Shown here piece after piece: positions 12,903-25,560 of a stretch of DNA of 64,000 nucleotides. Source of the stretch: Gavia stellata. Lineage: Eukaryota; Chordata; Aves; Gaviiformes; Gaviidae. The stretch is from contig NC_082597.1 in NCBI RefSeq assembly GCF_030936135.1, positions 42,415,095 through 42,479,094 of the forward strand, written 5' to 3'. Made by a program: the position numbers and the translations under genes. Positions within the stretch are counted from its first letter, which is position 1. Each line of letters opens with the position of its first letter. The notes below the pieces were generated by a model. That model saw only the letters and a program-made list of their open reading frames with translations, was not told where the DNA came from and searched no databases.

Positions 12903-15900
12903 TGGTCTGTATGTTAAGAGTCTCAGTTGCCTGTTCGAAGAGGCAGGATAGCCCAAAGGCTTTCTTGTGAGATGAAAAGGAAAAAAAAGCGTAAATGGGG
13001 TAAATCGGGCAAAGACACATTTCAGCTATGTATCCAGATACGCATGGATCTTTACCTAAACTAAACAGAGGTCGGTGATTCCCAGTAGTTCCCCAGTCAC
13101 TCCAATTACCAGGTTCACATTTCCAAGGTCACATTTGAAAGAAATAGTTAAGGTATTTTCTGTGGTGGTGCGGTCAGAAAGGAGCTTACATTTTAACTTA
13201 AAATGAAATTAATTCCTCCACATGGAGTTTTTTGGGGACGCTGAGCTTTTTATTAGCAACTCTATGAGTTTTGACATACAAAATACTTTTCATTGTGTTT
13301 TTCTAACTGTCTCTCTCCCTCAGTGCCTTTCTTGTGTTTTCTGCCTTGGAATTGTTCAGGATCTCTGACACTAATTTGTTTAACAAATAGAGAAAGCTCT
13401 GATCTCTCTGCTTAGCATATTTAAGAGGTAATCTCCATACAAATTTGTCACAAGAAGCTGTACAAAAACTGTTTATGCTGAAATCAAACTGTAAGAGGTA
13501 CAGATCTCATGCTCATACTTTGCACTGAGAACATACAGAACAATTAGGAAGGGGCATGCAACTGTTTCCCAAACACATTGAGCATGGGATTACCAACAGT
13601 AGAAAACAGATCCCAGTATGACCATTTCTTCTATGATTCCTTTTCTCAAGGAAATTTTTTTATTTTTGACAACTGTTGTTTATTGTTCAAATATGTATTT
13701 AGTGAATATGTATGATCATGTAGTTTTTAATGAAGCAAACAGAATTCATGTGCAGCTGCTCTACTTTGATGGGTGTATATGCTACTACTTATGGGAACCA
13801 GACAAAGTACTCACACAGTATGAGCCGGTTTGCACTGCAGGTCCATATGATCACAATACTGTTGAAGAGGGAATATAACAGGACAAGACTTCTGGCTGCC
13901 CACAGGAATGAAATTAATAGCAGACCTGCAGATTCCTTGTACTGGAGCTATAGGACTGCTCAAAGGCCTCAATTTTTCTTTTTCTCTTTACAGAGAGTTG
14001 AAAGTCACTCACTTAGCTACTCCCTGCAGAATTTTCTGCCTTCTCCAAGCTGCCAGACAGCAGTAAACTGCCAGTAGGATAACTGACAAGAGCATTCATT
14101 TCCTCAACCTTAGGCCAAGTTTACAAACTCAGCCTACAAGTTCCCCAGACGTGCTGATTACAGTCACAAAGCTTCAGTTGCTTTCGGCTCACAAAGCACT
14201 GTGAGTGCAGCAAGCTCTGCTCTGCCGCTCATCCACCTCTGCATTCCCAGTGCATCGATCAAGGTTTTATTCATACCCATATCCCACATAAAGATGAACG
14301 AAGGGGAGACAACAAAACAGCTCCATTTGGTATCGCTGTGCCAGGCATGCATGTTAAGCTGTAGTCTCATTTCTCCAATGTTGTCTGTAGAGGTACTCAG
14401 TAAGTGATGCCAGATTCGGTGAGCTGGTCGTTAACTCAAGCACAGCATTCTGGTCGCTCTCAATTCAAGTCTGATCAGGTCCTGAAAGAGCAAACATGAG
14501 CATAATAATAACCAGGTATATCTGAAAGTGCAGAAGCATCTGTTGCTAAACAGCCCAGAGGGTTCAACAGGGTTTTATCATAGTGGAAAAAACCTTACTA
14601 GGTATATAGAGAGATATGTGTGTGCAGAGATGACCAAAATTTATTTGGGGACAGGATTATCAAAAAAGTTTAGTTCAAGTTCTGCTTCTTAAACAATCTG
14701 TAGACTTGCCTGTTGGCAGAGAAGGCTCTTAAAACAAGAGAGCAGAAATACTAATTGCAACAACCAAACCTCCAAAAATAACTTTCTCAATGACAAATCA
14801 CTTTAGACCATTCCTCCTTTTATCACCCAGCAATCACTACACAGAAACATTCAAATTGTAGCCCTTGATGCCGGAGCAGCAGAAGGGCTAGGGCCTTCCT
14901 TTGCTGCCTACACAGCAGAGCTACAGACAATTGCCTTAAAACGTTCTAGAGGCGTTTTGGCACAGGCAGCATTTCTTCAGGAGAAGATGAGAGCAGGGGT
15001 GGGGCACCACCATCCTTTCAAAGATTTCTAGCCAGCAGCAAAGTTTCATCTCACCAGCTGTTCCTCCTTGGAACGAAAAGGAGATGGTTTGCTGACAAGC
15101 CAAATGAGGGCTGCGGTGGCTGCTGCCTGAAGCCCTTACAATGGGACTGATTGTGTGCGGTGAAAAGGGTTTGAATGTGAGCAGATAGGAGCGAAGATAC
15201 ATAAGAATGCTAGTGTTAGGCTTTCTGCTACTGAAACAGCAGCTAGTGAGGAGCAGCTGTGGTTATCTAAAAACACTCGTGCATGGAAGAACAATTTTTC
15301 TTCCAAAATCTGAAAGAAACTCTAATGATGAATCATAGGCCAGGCTATAAATAAGAAATTACTATGGATTTGCAGACCCAGAAACATTCTCATTAGAAAA
15401 TGTTGTTTTTAGGGCCAAATTGCTTCATTTTTCATTTTTTTAATCTATCAGAATCATTTTGGAATAATTACTTCCATGATGTCAAATCCTTTGTAATGCA
15501 CAGTGAAGTTTGTTGCATGACATGTGACAAGCATTAAGGTTAAGCAAATGAGCCTGGCTAAATATCTGCTAATCAGCATGACTCACCAGCCTGATATACA
15601 TTCGCTAGTTTACATCCTCTTTATAGATAATAAATGAGGGAAGGGAAGAACTGTTGGTCCTCAACCTTCCTTGTGCTGAAGAGCTGAATGGTTTCCTGAG
15701 CCTCATATTCCAGACTGAAAGGTTAAAGATCCTTTCTGTGTCTGATGAACAAGAAAGATTAGGGAAAAAGTTAACAATCCAATGACGTTTACTAGTAATA
15801 ATTATTGGTAGTTATAGTTAGCAACAGCACCCATTCTTGCTACAGAACACAAAATTGTCCCCAAAAAAACCTGAAATATTTGTAAAGAATTATAAAATTG

Positions 15901-17795
15901 GGATAGATGGAACCTGAAATTCATCAGACACTGTGGGATTTGGTACCTAGATGGTAAATGACTGAAATCTCATCCAGTGCATGCATATGCTAGTCTTGTA
16001 TGGGACTCAGAAACAAGGGACTCGGGAACAATTTAATAATGTTTTGAAGACAAGTCTTGATTATTGTGTTGCACCATAATTTGCATAGACATCTTATTGC
16101 CCTCAAGGTGCCACTGAATTCTGCAAGACAGCAGACAGGTATGGCTATCTGTGTATTTGGGTCTTACTGCAGCACAGGGTGGTTGCAAATAATGAGAAAT
16201 ATGTTCAGACATCATGTTTCATTTAAAAGTACAAATCTAATCCTGAAAATAAAGTTCAGTTTGTTCTCAATTTGTTTGGTATTCCAGTCTTACTTTAACT
16301 GATTCACTCAGTTATGGCATGTAGCAGTAAAAGCACCCCGGTTTATCAAATCATCAGCCTTTCCTATGTTTTTGCGGGTGAGCACAGGTATGTTTTTTTC
16401 CTGAGAAGTTCTTTCATGTCATACTCAACACTGCGTTTTTTCCCAGTTCCAAAGATTACATTGTCTGTATAAGAGATCAACAAGGGATTGTTAAACTAAA
16501 TTAAAAATGTCGATATCCACAGAAGTGTTAATATATAAACTATACTTAGTTGGCCATTCCACGAAATGTGCAGATACGCATGTTTATTTAGCTAAGAAAT
16601 ATTTAAACTGCGCTCATCTTATCACTACATTTTCTTTGCTTTTAATGTATTTTAAAAATGTGAAACATTTTTCAACACTACACATGTCAACAAGTAAATG
16701 AGATTGATTGAACTTGTCAGCAGCCTCTTGCAATTAAACCTCCATTAAAATGAAGATATTTCATATTGATACATTCACTTTGTTTGTTTCCAAACACCAT
16801 CGCCTCACTACACTTTGTTTCAAAGGGTATGGAGATTTTTGGGTTGAAATTAATGGTGTAACTATCTTTTGAGTTTTCTTCATAGATAAAATTGGCTTCT
16901 TCCCAGTTCTCCCAATCCATAAGACTGCTGAGCAGGCTTCCTCCTGCTCAAGCAGCATAATCCCTCTGCCACGGTAGGTAATACATTCTTAGCTACAACC
17001 TTTCTTTTATGCCTTCTCCATTGAGAAGAGCTTGCAGCTCTGGAGCAGTAACCAGCGCATGAGCTGAACGCTTAAGCTCCTGAGAGGGATAAAGAGGCGA
17101 GGGATGTGCTTATTCTGATTCAGAAAACTTCTGTACCTGGACAGTCTTCCTATTGTATTAGAGAAATTTCGTGTCCTCAGCATCCTTCCCCCAGACTGAC
17201 ACAGACTTTTTGGTACTTCAGGACTCTGTTGTCCGTCAGTGCTAAAGGAACAGGCCTCTTCAGTGAACGAGTTACTGCTGGGTAGTTGGGCAGCTGCAGT
17301 AATTGCAATTTTCTCTTAGTCAGATATTAAATCCAGCAGTTTATGAAAGATGCTTTACTGGGGTTTGAATGTCTCTTTTTCCTATTCTTCTTTTCTATTT
17401 ATTCAAACCCTCACTCAGAGATTTTCCCAACTCCCTGATAAGTTCATGTTTCTTCATCTCTTTCCCCCTCTCTCTGATTATTTGCACCTACTACCAGAAG
17501 CTGATGGCATAAAACTGCTTATGTTGTCTTCCGAAACATAAGTGAGATTACAGCGTACACTCTCTGAGTCAAAAAATCCGGGTTTTGCTCCCCTGGGATC
17601 TTATGCAGCGCTCAGATTCAATCTACTAGCTTGCCATATGGATAAGCCCTGCTTAAAGAGATGCCATCTGTCTAGCTCTATGCAGACATGTGTTCATGCT
17701 TTCTATTTTAAGCATTTTCTCCCAATCTCTAATGTTGTTTCTCTTTCAGCATTGGATTGGTCACCTGATCAGTTATAGTAGATTTTATGAATTAG
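12903..17795. other. Non-coding DNA, no gene seen
   Basis: This is AT-rich, low-copy sequence. The largest frame is 115 codons (plus, 13730-14077) and has no recognisable domain. A pyrimidine-rich patch lies at about 17365-17485. No tRNA, rRNA or intact transposon is seen. Confidence 0.55.
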
Positions 17796-18131
17796 TCAGA
17801 GACTGGGTGTGTTTTGCCAACAATCCTGCTGCACGCTGGTGGCAGAAACCCTTCTCTGAAGGCGCAGCCAGCTACCACCCCTCCGTCTCCTAACCACCCT
17901 GCAGCAGCGGCAGCCACCGGGTGCCGGGCCCCAGGGGATCGGAGCGGAGCAGAGGGAGAGGTGGCTGCTGCATTCAGCTCCCAGTGCCCCCCCACGCTGT
18001 GCCCCCAGGGTACCCCGGGAGGTACGTCCCCATGGCCATGCGCTGCCTGCTGGCTCCCACACATCTCCGACACTGCCACTCGGCTGGGCTGGGATAATGA
18101 CCAACTCTCCTGACTTAGGTGAGTCAGGAGA
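17796..18131 (+). other. GC-rich block with weak CpG-island character
   Basis: The composition switches abruptly from AT-rich to GC-rich. About a dozen CpG dinucleotides fall between roughly 17880 and 18080, a density borderline for a CpG island. Open frames of 95-122 codons exist on both strands and none resembles a known protein. The block ends at TAG|GTGAGT (the GT at 18119-18120), a strong match to the 5' splice-donor consensus. It could be a first exon or promoter of a non-coding RNA, but no transcript evidence exists here. Confidence 0.35.
18106..18131. repeat. Perfect 10-bp inverted repeat around a donor-like site
   Basis: TCTCCTGACT (18106-18115) and AGTCAGGAGA (18122-18131) are exact reverse complements with a 6-base loop, TAGGTG. 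The loop and right arm contain GTGAGT (18119-18124), which fits a splice donor, and TGAGTCA (18120-18126), the consensus AP-1 site. In RNA this would be a stable hairpin holding the donor-like GT in the loop. Confidence 0.75.
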
Positions 18132-18429
18132 AGTCCAGATTAGTGGTCTAGGTTCAGAATTCACGTTGCATGAGCCAACGTATTTTGTAGCTGGACAGGA
18201 GGCAGCCTCTGTCTCCTACAGTTATGAGAATTAATTTATTTTAAGAAATAAATCTATTTATATGTTCCCCTTTTTTTTACAAAATATATTACAGGGGTTT
18301 TTTGTAAGGTAGTAAATTACTTTCAAATCACTGAAATGAATAAAGTGACCGTGAGTGATCCACAGCGTGGATCAGTTCGGAGTCCTGAAGACACAAGGCA
18401 CACCTCTCGGTATTGAGTTTTCTCTTGAA

Positions 18430-18497
18430 TGAAATCCTGGGCACGCTGACCTCTATTGTGAAACTCCCAATGATTTCAAAAGGAGCCAGCATTTTAC
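18430..18497. repeat. Ancient sauropsid repeat fragment
   Basis: The phrases 'gaaatcctgg', 'aaactcccaatgatttca' and 'aggagccagcatttta' occur in this order. They fit, from memory, an old repeat whose consensus contains 'aaactcccattgacttcaatgggagc' and 'caggatttcacc'. The two ends are roughly inverted copies of each other. It is diverged and short and the family name is unknown to me. Confidence 0.45.
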
Positions 18498-20991
18498 CTG
18501 CTATTTCATCAAAACTTACCAGACAAAATACTGGCCTTTTACTGTTGCAAATATATCATTTAACTCAGTCTCCACACGTCCCATGACAGAATTTCTATTA
18601 AACTGCAGGCTGAGCAGGACTTCTTAACAGGGTTTCAACAAGCTTTTCATGCTTTTTCATGCTGTTATTTTTAGAAAATAGACTGAGAACCGGGACATTT
18701 CTTTTTCTCAGTTAGTCTTAGAGGAGGCAGTCAATGGAAGAACCGATGATAGTGACATAAATTCAAAGGTAATTAAATGGTAAAGGACAGCATTTGGCTT
18801 CATAGACATGTTTTGCTGCCATCAGCAGAAAGACGAAAGACAGGATATCTATTGTAAAGAGCAAAAGCTAAGTTGGCGGGACACAGACAGCAGCACTAAA
18901 AAGGTCTCCAGGAACAAACACATACACTGAGCAAGAATGGCAACTTATTCAAAAAATTCCAGTCGAATTTCTTCAGTGAGAAAACAAAGATAAAAACACA
19001 TGCGTACTTGTCTCTTAATAGCTGCATAGCCAAACCTAAAAATTTGGAAATTGTCTGAAAAAATCCATAGTGCACTGAATTTTAAGTTGCTCAATTCTGA
19101 ATATATTCAGATACTCTGGAGGAAAGAAATTCTGCTATTATAATGGTGGGTAAGTAACAGGATATTAATTGTTTTTTTAGGATAAACATGGGTTTGGTGA
19201 TGGAGTAGCTGATATCTTTAGAAACCTACATAAAACAGAAACAAAATATCCACAGGAAATTTACATATCAAATCTTGTGAATAAAAAGATTACTTTCTGA
19301 CCCACCTAAACTGAGTGAAACCTTTAGGTGATCTATCAGCTTAAATATCACTAGAAGAAGAAAGCCAGCAAACTGTTCTTTATTTTGAATTTCAGGTGTT
19401 TGTGTTAAAATTGGGTTTGCCCAAAATGTTTGGACTATACAATCATGAGTCTATAACTTTAAAATATTTTAAGGAACCAAGCAATTTCTTAAAAATTCTA
19501 GGTTTTGGCTGTAATTTAAGGGGAAAAAAATAAAAATTGTGTGCAAGTGCATATATTGACTTTGTTTCCATCTTTTTGAACTACTGTGTTTGTAGTGTCT
19601 TGTTAAATCTTTCAAAAGCAGATAAACCAGAGATCTAGCACTTTGGTGTTCAGATGTTTTGAGAAACACATCTTCCCAGCTTTATACAAGAAATTCCAAG
19701 AGAGATCATTGATTTTAATAAAAAACATAGAGACTTTGTGATTAATTCTGATATGCAATATGGTATCAAAATATTACCACCAAATAAGACTGTTGTGTCA
19801 TATTTCTGAGAGTAAAAAGTAGCACAGCTCCATAAATTAAAACATTATAATTTTGCCTTGCTAGAATAATGATGGTGATGAGTGGAATTAAGTGCATGAT
19901 TAAGAATCAATTTCCATACACTTGAGAATTCTCAGGCAGGCACTTAAGCTTCCACCCAGTGTCAACTGCTCCTGAAGTCATTTACGGTGCAGAGAAACCA
20001 GCCTGTGCACAAATCGGGTGACCATGTGCCCTGTTGCACCTCGACCCAGCGTGAACAGACAGACAGGTTCCCCCCAGCCAATCGAGAGCGAGTGCTAGCA
20101 GATCCTAGAGGATTCTGAATTCTGATTTCAGGGACAGATCTGGCATTCTTATGATTTACTAGGCTGGAATTTTGTAAAGCATATTTGGGGCACAGTTGCC
20201 CTGGCTCCGTATTTTCACCTCAGTGCAGTTATTCCATGTAGATACCTACCTCATGATTATATATCTGAAATATTTCAAAGAAATTAACACATTCCTAAAA
20301 TGTTCCACAGTGTGAAATCTTGCAGGTTGCAAAAAAACAATTCCCCAGACCACAGGGAGTTCATAGAGAAGAAACTAATACATTTTAGTCTTAAACCCTG
20401 CTCCTGGATTCCCTGCTCTTTTGAGATGCACCCACCTGTTGCCATGGTTTCCAGCTGCAGTTGCATCTTTGTCTTGTATTTGCCTTTTTCAAATATATCT
20501 TTTGTATAACAGGGTTCTGGCTCCTTGTTCTGGACAGAGCTGTGGTGTCCAGAGAGTCTCTTGGACTTTTCCCCAGCCACTCTTGGCCCACTAAATTTGG
20601 CCCTAACAATCCTTCTGCGCACAGCAGCGGCTATATTTTTAGCACTGTTGTGGATGCTGAAATGGCAAATTTCACATCAAGACAGCTCTGCCTGAAGCAG
20701 AATGTAAAATTCATTGGCCCTTGCCAAAAATACTCACCTTGTCTGGGCCCACCATGCTACTTCATTCCTTTGTCACAGCATCCGTGAAAAACAGCACAAA
20801 GCAGAATGGCCTCTTTCTCCTTCTGAATTACTTCATCCTATATCACTTATTAAAAACTTGCAGTGAGTCAAACCATCTTTTTTGCCTTAAGAATTTTCTG
20901 CATTAACTTCACAGAGAATTAGGCAAGACGAATATCAAAATTTATTGACAGAGAGATCTCAGCCTATGAATTCTCACAGAACAGATCATAA
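18498..20991. other. Non-coding DNA, no gene seen
   Basis: This is AT-rich sequence. Overlapping plus and minus frames of 108-112 codons at about 20284-20787 contradict one another and match nothing recognisable. No repeat family was identified. Confidence 0.55.
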
Positions 20992-21014
20992 ATCTTCCTG
21001 CTCACCAGGAAGAT
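20992..21014. repeat. Perfect 9-bp hairpin
   Basis: ATCTTCCTG (20992-21000) and CAGGAAGAT (21006-21014) are exact reverse complements separated by CTCAC. A hairpin could form in RNA or single-stranded DNA from either strand. No function is implied by the context. Confidence 0.8.
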
Positions 21015-22047
21015 CTCAGATTCCCTATAGTTACAAACACTCAATGTAAGCAAGGTCAAGATTTAGCTGACTCTCTTCTCCAGTTCCTTTTTTGAAAATC
21101 ATTATAAATTAGAAATTGGATTATAAGTCTCATAAATATGTTAATTACCCACTGACAGGTAGCCTAGTCAGGATTTGCTCTAATGCATTAGGATATTACT
21201 AATTCAGGAATTAGTGCTACAGAAATCTTACCAGCTGGAACATCATCAGGCAGCCTCCAGACAGAATTTTTCTCCTATTTTAAAAATATATGAGTGAAAT
21301 AATGAAAACTAACTATATGGAAGAAGTAAAAATCTTGTAAAAAACCTAAACTGCTCTTGGTCCAGGTAATGTGCATTTCCACATCAGTTTCCTAATCAGG
21401 ACACAGAAGTCTAACGTCCATCCAAGGACAGGTTCATTCACAACTTCAAATGGGCTGTTTTACATAAGCTAGGGGAGGAAATAAATAACTGCAAATAGAC
21501 CAGGCTTGTTAACAAGAAGAGGGGAAAAGGAAAAGACAGGGGGGGGAGTCAGAATTTGCTGTGAAGACTACATCTTGTCAAGTTTTGCTTAAGAAAAAAA
21601 GGGTTTCTAAAACAAGAGTTTGATATCAAACTTTCAGAAATGCCAATGCTGAGCAAGCACAAGAAGTTAGTCAAAGAAATATGTAAGTGGGGACAGGTAA
21701 TAATCCAAGAAGCATCAATAAATCTGATCTCATCTTTAATGAAACCTGATCTTACTTGTAAATGAAGGGCCAAATTTCTAAAAGACAATTCAACAACTGT
21801 ACCTATCTGATATGTTAACACTCAAAAGAAAACTGATTTCATACATACATAGTGATCTGCTGTGCAGCTGACATTACTCATTTACATGCAAAGATTGCAA
21901 AGCTCTAGGGGTGTGCCCAAAACTTCCTCTGAACTCATCGCTGGCGTCAATGAGGAGGGCTGTAGTCTTCCAGACGACAAATAGATGTGTGAATAGGCCA
22001 AAGGAACAGAGAATAAAAAAGAGGAAAAAATAGTCACACCATGTTCT
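21015..22047. other. Non-coding DNA, no gene seen
   Basis: This is AT-rich with frequent stops. It includes a run of eight G at about 21540-21547. No repeat family, RNA gene or long ORF is supported. Confidence 0.55.
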
Positions 22048-22072
22048 GAATGCCTGTCAAAAACAGGCATTC
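22048..22072. repeat. Perfect 10-bp hairpin with 5-base loop
   Basis: GAATGCCTGT (22048-22057) and ACAGGCATTC (22063-22072) are exact reverse complements around the loop CAAAA. The pairing stops at both ends, so the stem is far shorter than a microRNA precursor. It has no U-run after it that would suggest a terminator. Confidence 0.8.
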
Positions 22073-24009
22073 TTCCAGGGCATGTTAACTTATCTGGTGC
22101 AGTGGATATTTTTGATTGACAGGCCTGAAATAAAAAGGCTGAAGTGTTGTTGATACTTTTTGCAGTAAAACAGCTGTATTAAATTATGTGTTTCCCTTTT
22201 TTTGTCAACAAGTTGGCAGGGTGTACACAATGTGTCAGCTCTGTAATGACAGCACCACTTTAAACCGCAGTTGGAAGAACCTCTTATGAATGCTTGTTTT
22301 TGTGAATAGGTATCTCTGACAAGCGAAAATATAACCAGTTGTGAAGAGAATCGGTGGGTAATGTGTGTCAAAATGATACTTCAGCCTTATAATATGCAAT
22401 TTCTGGCTCTGTCCAGATATTAGCTGGCAAGGAGGCATATCCACAGTCTGAGTCATAAACTCCTGCACTTCAAGTAACAGAAATCCCATTCCTGCAATGT
22501 TTTCAAGCAGGCTCTCTGTTCCCTGCCGCCTGCGTAGTTAATGATGGAAACAGCACACGCACCATATGCTTGCTGAGGCACTTCAGAATAGCTCTGTTGG
22601 TCCTGGCCCAAAACAAGGAATGAAAAGCCACAGCAGAGCCACCAAAAAGCTTGTTTTAAAAGACACCTGACTTTGGTTTGATTTACCTTTGAAGCAAGTT
22701 ATTGAGCTGGGTCTTATGTAATCAACTTGTGTATCCTACTCAGATGGTTTTGTCTATTTTACTCTACCCTAATGCCTACAGAAGTGCTTTCTGCTCCCAG
22801 GAGTACCCAGCTACAACTTTACCTAACCTAATGAATCCCAGGCTTTGAAAATTATGTTTTCAGATACCATTTGTAAGACCCCATTATTAAGCTGCAGTCC
22901 CACACACTAAACACCTCCTTTGCACCTGATGGCTATCGGTGAACAGTCTCTGCAAGACGTTGCTGTTCTCAAAACCACATACCAGGATTAACACTTAAGA
23001 GAAAGGCAGAGTGAGGGGTTTTGCTTATTCCCAGTGAGAAAATGATGAGGGAGCTCACCAGCAATGCAGCCCTGACGGTACGGTCGTAGTCCTGGTAGAA
23101 AGTGGAATAGGGACAGCTGAATAGTGAGCATGAAGGATGAACGCTGAACGCTGTTTTTGCCATGTAACCATAGTGACTACAGAAAAGGTGACTGCTGAGA
23201 AACCAACCCAGAAGGCTACTGCATCTGTTTGTGAACAGAAAACCTGCTCCGCCATTGATGGCAAAGAGGAGTTAAAGAAAAGGATGGCCTGAGATAAATG
23301 GTCTGCCAGTCAGAATATTTTAGTCAGAATTTCTTTCCTGGATAAGTAGCATTCACACCCACGATGAAATGTTTTTAGTATGTGTCAGTATTGACAGCCT
23401 TTCATTTAGGAAAAAAATGCTGTGATATAGAAAAGCCCAGTTTTAACAGTTTTGAAAAACAAAATTGAAAAGCTGTTTTAAAGTAAAAACTAATATAATC
23501 ATACTTTCATGAAAAGGTGAAATTTGAAATGAAATGTTTTGTCTCCCCGAATCAAAACCAAACAATTCAGCTAATTTAATACAGTTTTTGAAATGGTTGT
23601 TGCTCTTCTCCTACTTCACAGCAAGTGAAACATTCAGAAAATTAGAATTTTGAATGGCAAATACATTCCCAATTCAATTATTCAGCTTACAATGCAAATC
23701 TGACAGACACTTGGGTTTGTGCATACATTAGCATAGGTTTGCACATATTCCGCACTTATATCTGGAAATATTTTGATATTGCTAAAGCCATTTCACCTTT
23801 TGATAGACTATTCTAATCTTCCCTCCTGAATTATCTGGGAAAAGGAAATATTCAGTCATTATCTGAATTTTTCTCATGAACTGCATCTCCCATCTATTAG
23901 ATACCACGTATGCAATATTGCTGTATTTTCCAGAGCAACTGTGTACACTCAGGGTCTCTGTTTTCCGGAAAAGGCACATGAAGTTAATTTATAATAATAA
24001 AGGGCAAAT
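22073..24009. other. Non-coding DNA, no gene seen
   Basis: This is AT-rich sequence whose ORFs are all below 95 codons and unrecognised. No mobile element is seen before the LTR that begins just downstream. Confidence 0.55.
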
Positions 24010-24015
24010 GTGCCT
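24010..24015. repeat. Left target-site duplication GTGCCT
   Basis: The hexamer is identical to 24709-24714 on the other side of the LTR, so it fixes the insertion boundaries. Confidence 0.75.
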
Positions 24016-24708
24016 ATGGTGGGTTAGCCTTGGCTAACACCCAAACACCCACCCAGGCGCTCGCTTACACCATCCCTTTAGTGAGGGAGGGGGAGAAAAT
24101 AAGAAGAACAGGAGCAAGAAAGCTCATCAGTCGAGATAAAAACAGGGAGTTCACTTACCAATTACTGTCAAAACAGACTCAACTTGTGGAAAATTATCTT
24201 AATTTGTTCCCAGCAAAAATAAAAACATCATTACTAATTCAGGTAATGGGAAACAAAAAGACAAACATCAAAAAACCACCTTTCCTTCCCCCTTTTTCAC
24301 TCTTAGGTTCATTCCACCCTCCTCTCTCCTGCTGCAAGCAGCACGGGGTTGGAGTATTTTGGTCAGTACGTAGCAGTTTCTCTCTGCTGCTCCTTCCTTC
24401 TCATACTTTTCCCCTGCAAGGATTATCTGCTCTGCTACCTGGGGCACCTCCTCCTGCTCCTATGACCTTTGGTATTCCCTCTGCTTTTTCTCACTATTTT
24501 TGTTCCCTCCTCCTCTCTCTGTGGCATTCTGCCCTTTCTTAAATGTGTTTTCCCAGAGGCACCACCAGCTTGGCTGGTAGGCTCAGCCGTGTCCTGCCAG
24601 CAGGTCTGCTGGAGCTGTGTCTGGCACCGGGTAACCCCTGGTCTCTTCTCACAGAGGCCACCCCTGCAGCCCCCCTGGTGCCAACACTTTGACCCCTACA
24701 CCAATACA
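24016..24708 (-). mobile_element. Solo LTR of an avian endogenous retrovirus
   Basis: I recognise this as the reverse complement of a widespread bird ERV LTR. Diagnostic plus-strand phrases are 'gggttagccttggcta', 'gagataaaaacagggagtt', 'cagactcaacttgtgg' and 'acagaggccacccctgcag'. A 6-bp direct repeat GTGCCT occurs on both sides (24010-24015 and 24709-24714), a target-site duplication typical of ERVK/alpharetrovirus-like integration. The minus-strand element begins TGTATTGG, while its far end has decayed from the expected CA. The middle is shorter than the version I remember, so it probably carries internal deletions. No gag, pol or env sequence flanks it, so it is most likely a solo LTR left by recombination. 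The 170-codon plus-strand frame across it is an antisense artefact. Confidence 0.8.
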
Positions 24709-24714
24709 GTGCCT
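24709..24714. repeat. Right target-site duplication GTGCCT
   Basis: This is an exact copy of the left hexamer at 24010-24015, directly abutting the terminal ACA (plus strand) of the LTR. Confidence 0.75.
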
Positions 24715-25560
24715 CTTCTCAATCTGTCTGAGCTGTCATGTCAGCGAGATTCAGCTCACTTAACTTTCACCATTTAGAAGTTTGTCTAAAGAAGATGTTT
24801 TTCTCTATGATGGGGATAACATCTTCAGAGAACAGTCCACCCCATCTGTCTGAAACATTTCAGGATGGTACAGCCCGCCCTTTGGAGCTTCCTATTTCTT
24901 GAGATGAAGAAACCCCAGAGGTCACACCTTTTTTCAGCATTGGTTGAGAAGAGTCCCCTCCCTCATCACAGCTGGTGGTCCAGGCGCTCCCTTTCACCAG
25001 GAGAGAATATATGAAGAACAGTTCTGGCCTCCAAATGTGGGAATTGTCTCATTTCAGCTGGGGGATAATCTTATTTTTAGCCATGAAAAGCTCAGAAACA
25101 GAACGGAAGCTTGTCATCTGATCTCCTCTACGGTTGCTGGAGGAGAGTCAGGCACCTTGAAGGGCAATTCAACCTACCAGCTTTAAACCCTTGTCTTTAG
25201 ATGGAAGGCATCATTCTCCTGAAGCACGAACTCCTTCCCTTGTCTGTAGGGGGGATCTTGGTGACTGACAGGACTAAACACCTCTTCTTCAGATATCTCA
25301 TCCTTAACCTTCAAGACCATATGCTGAAATTAATGCAGAGCTCTCCTTCTATATCAGCCTTTGTAGTTGTACCTGAATGCTGTTCTTTACAGAAGTCTGA
25401 CAGGCAAAGAAGAAAAGTATTTAGCAGAAAAAAATAAGAAAAGGAAAGCCAGCTAGATAGCCTGTAGTCTGCAGGCTACAGACTCACATCCTGCCCTCTT
25501 GCAAGTCCCTGCCATCAGGCAAGAAATATAGATGAGCCCAGCCACTCTTCTCCTTCAAAC
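24715..25560. other. Non-coding DNA, no gene seen
   Basis: This flanks the LTR. No viral internal sequence continues here, which supports a solo LTR. A smaller imperfect fold of AAGATGTT and AACATCTT occurs at about 24793-24827. ORFs are short and unrecognised. Confidence 0.5.

Noticed and set aside
24030..24542. 170-codon open frame on the plus strand
   Set aside because: It lies antisense across the LTR at 24016-24708 and has no domain; its opening matches LTR sequence, so it is a by-product of the repeat.
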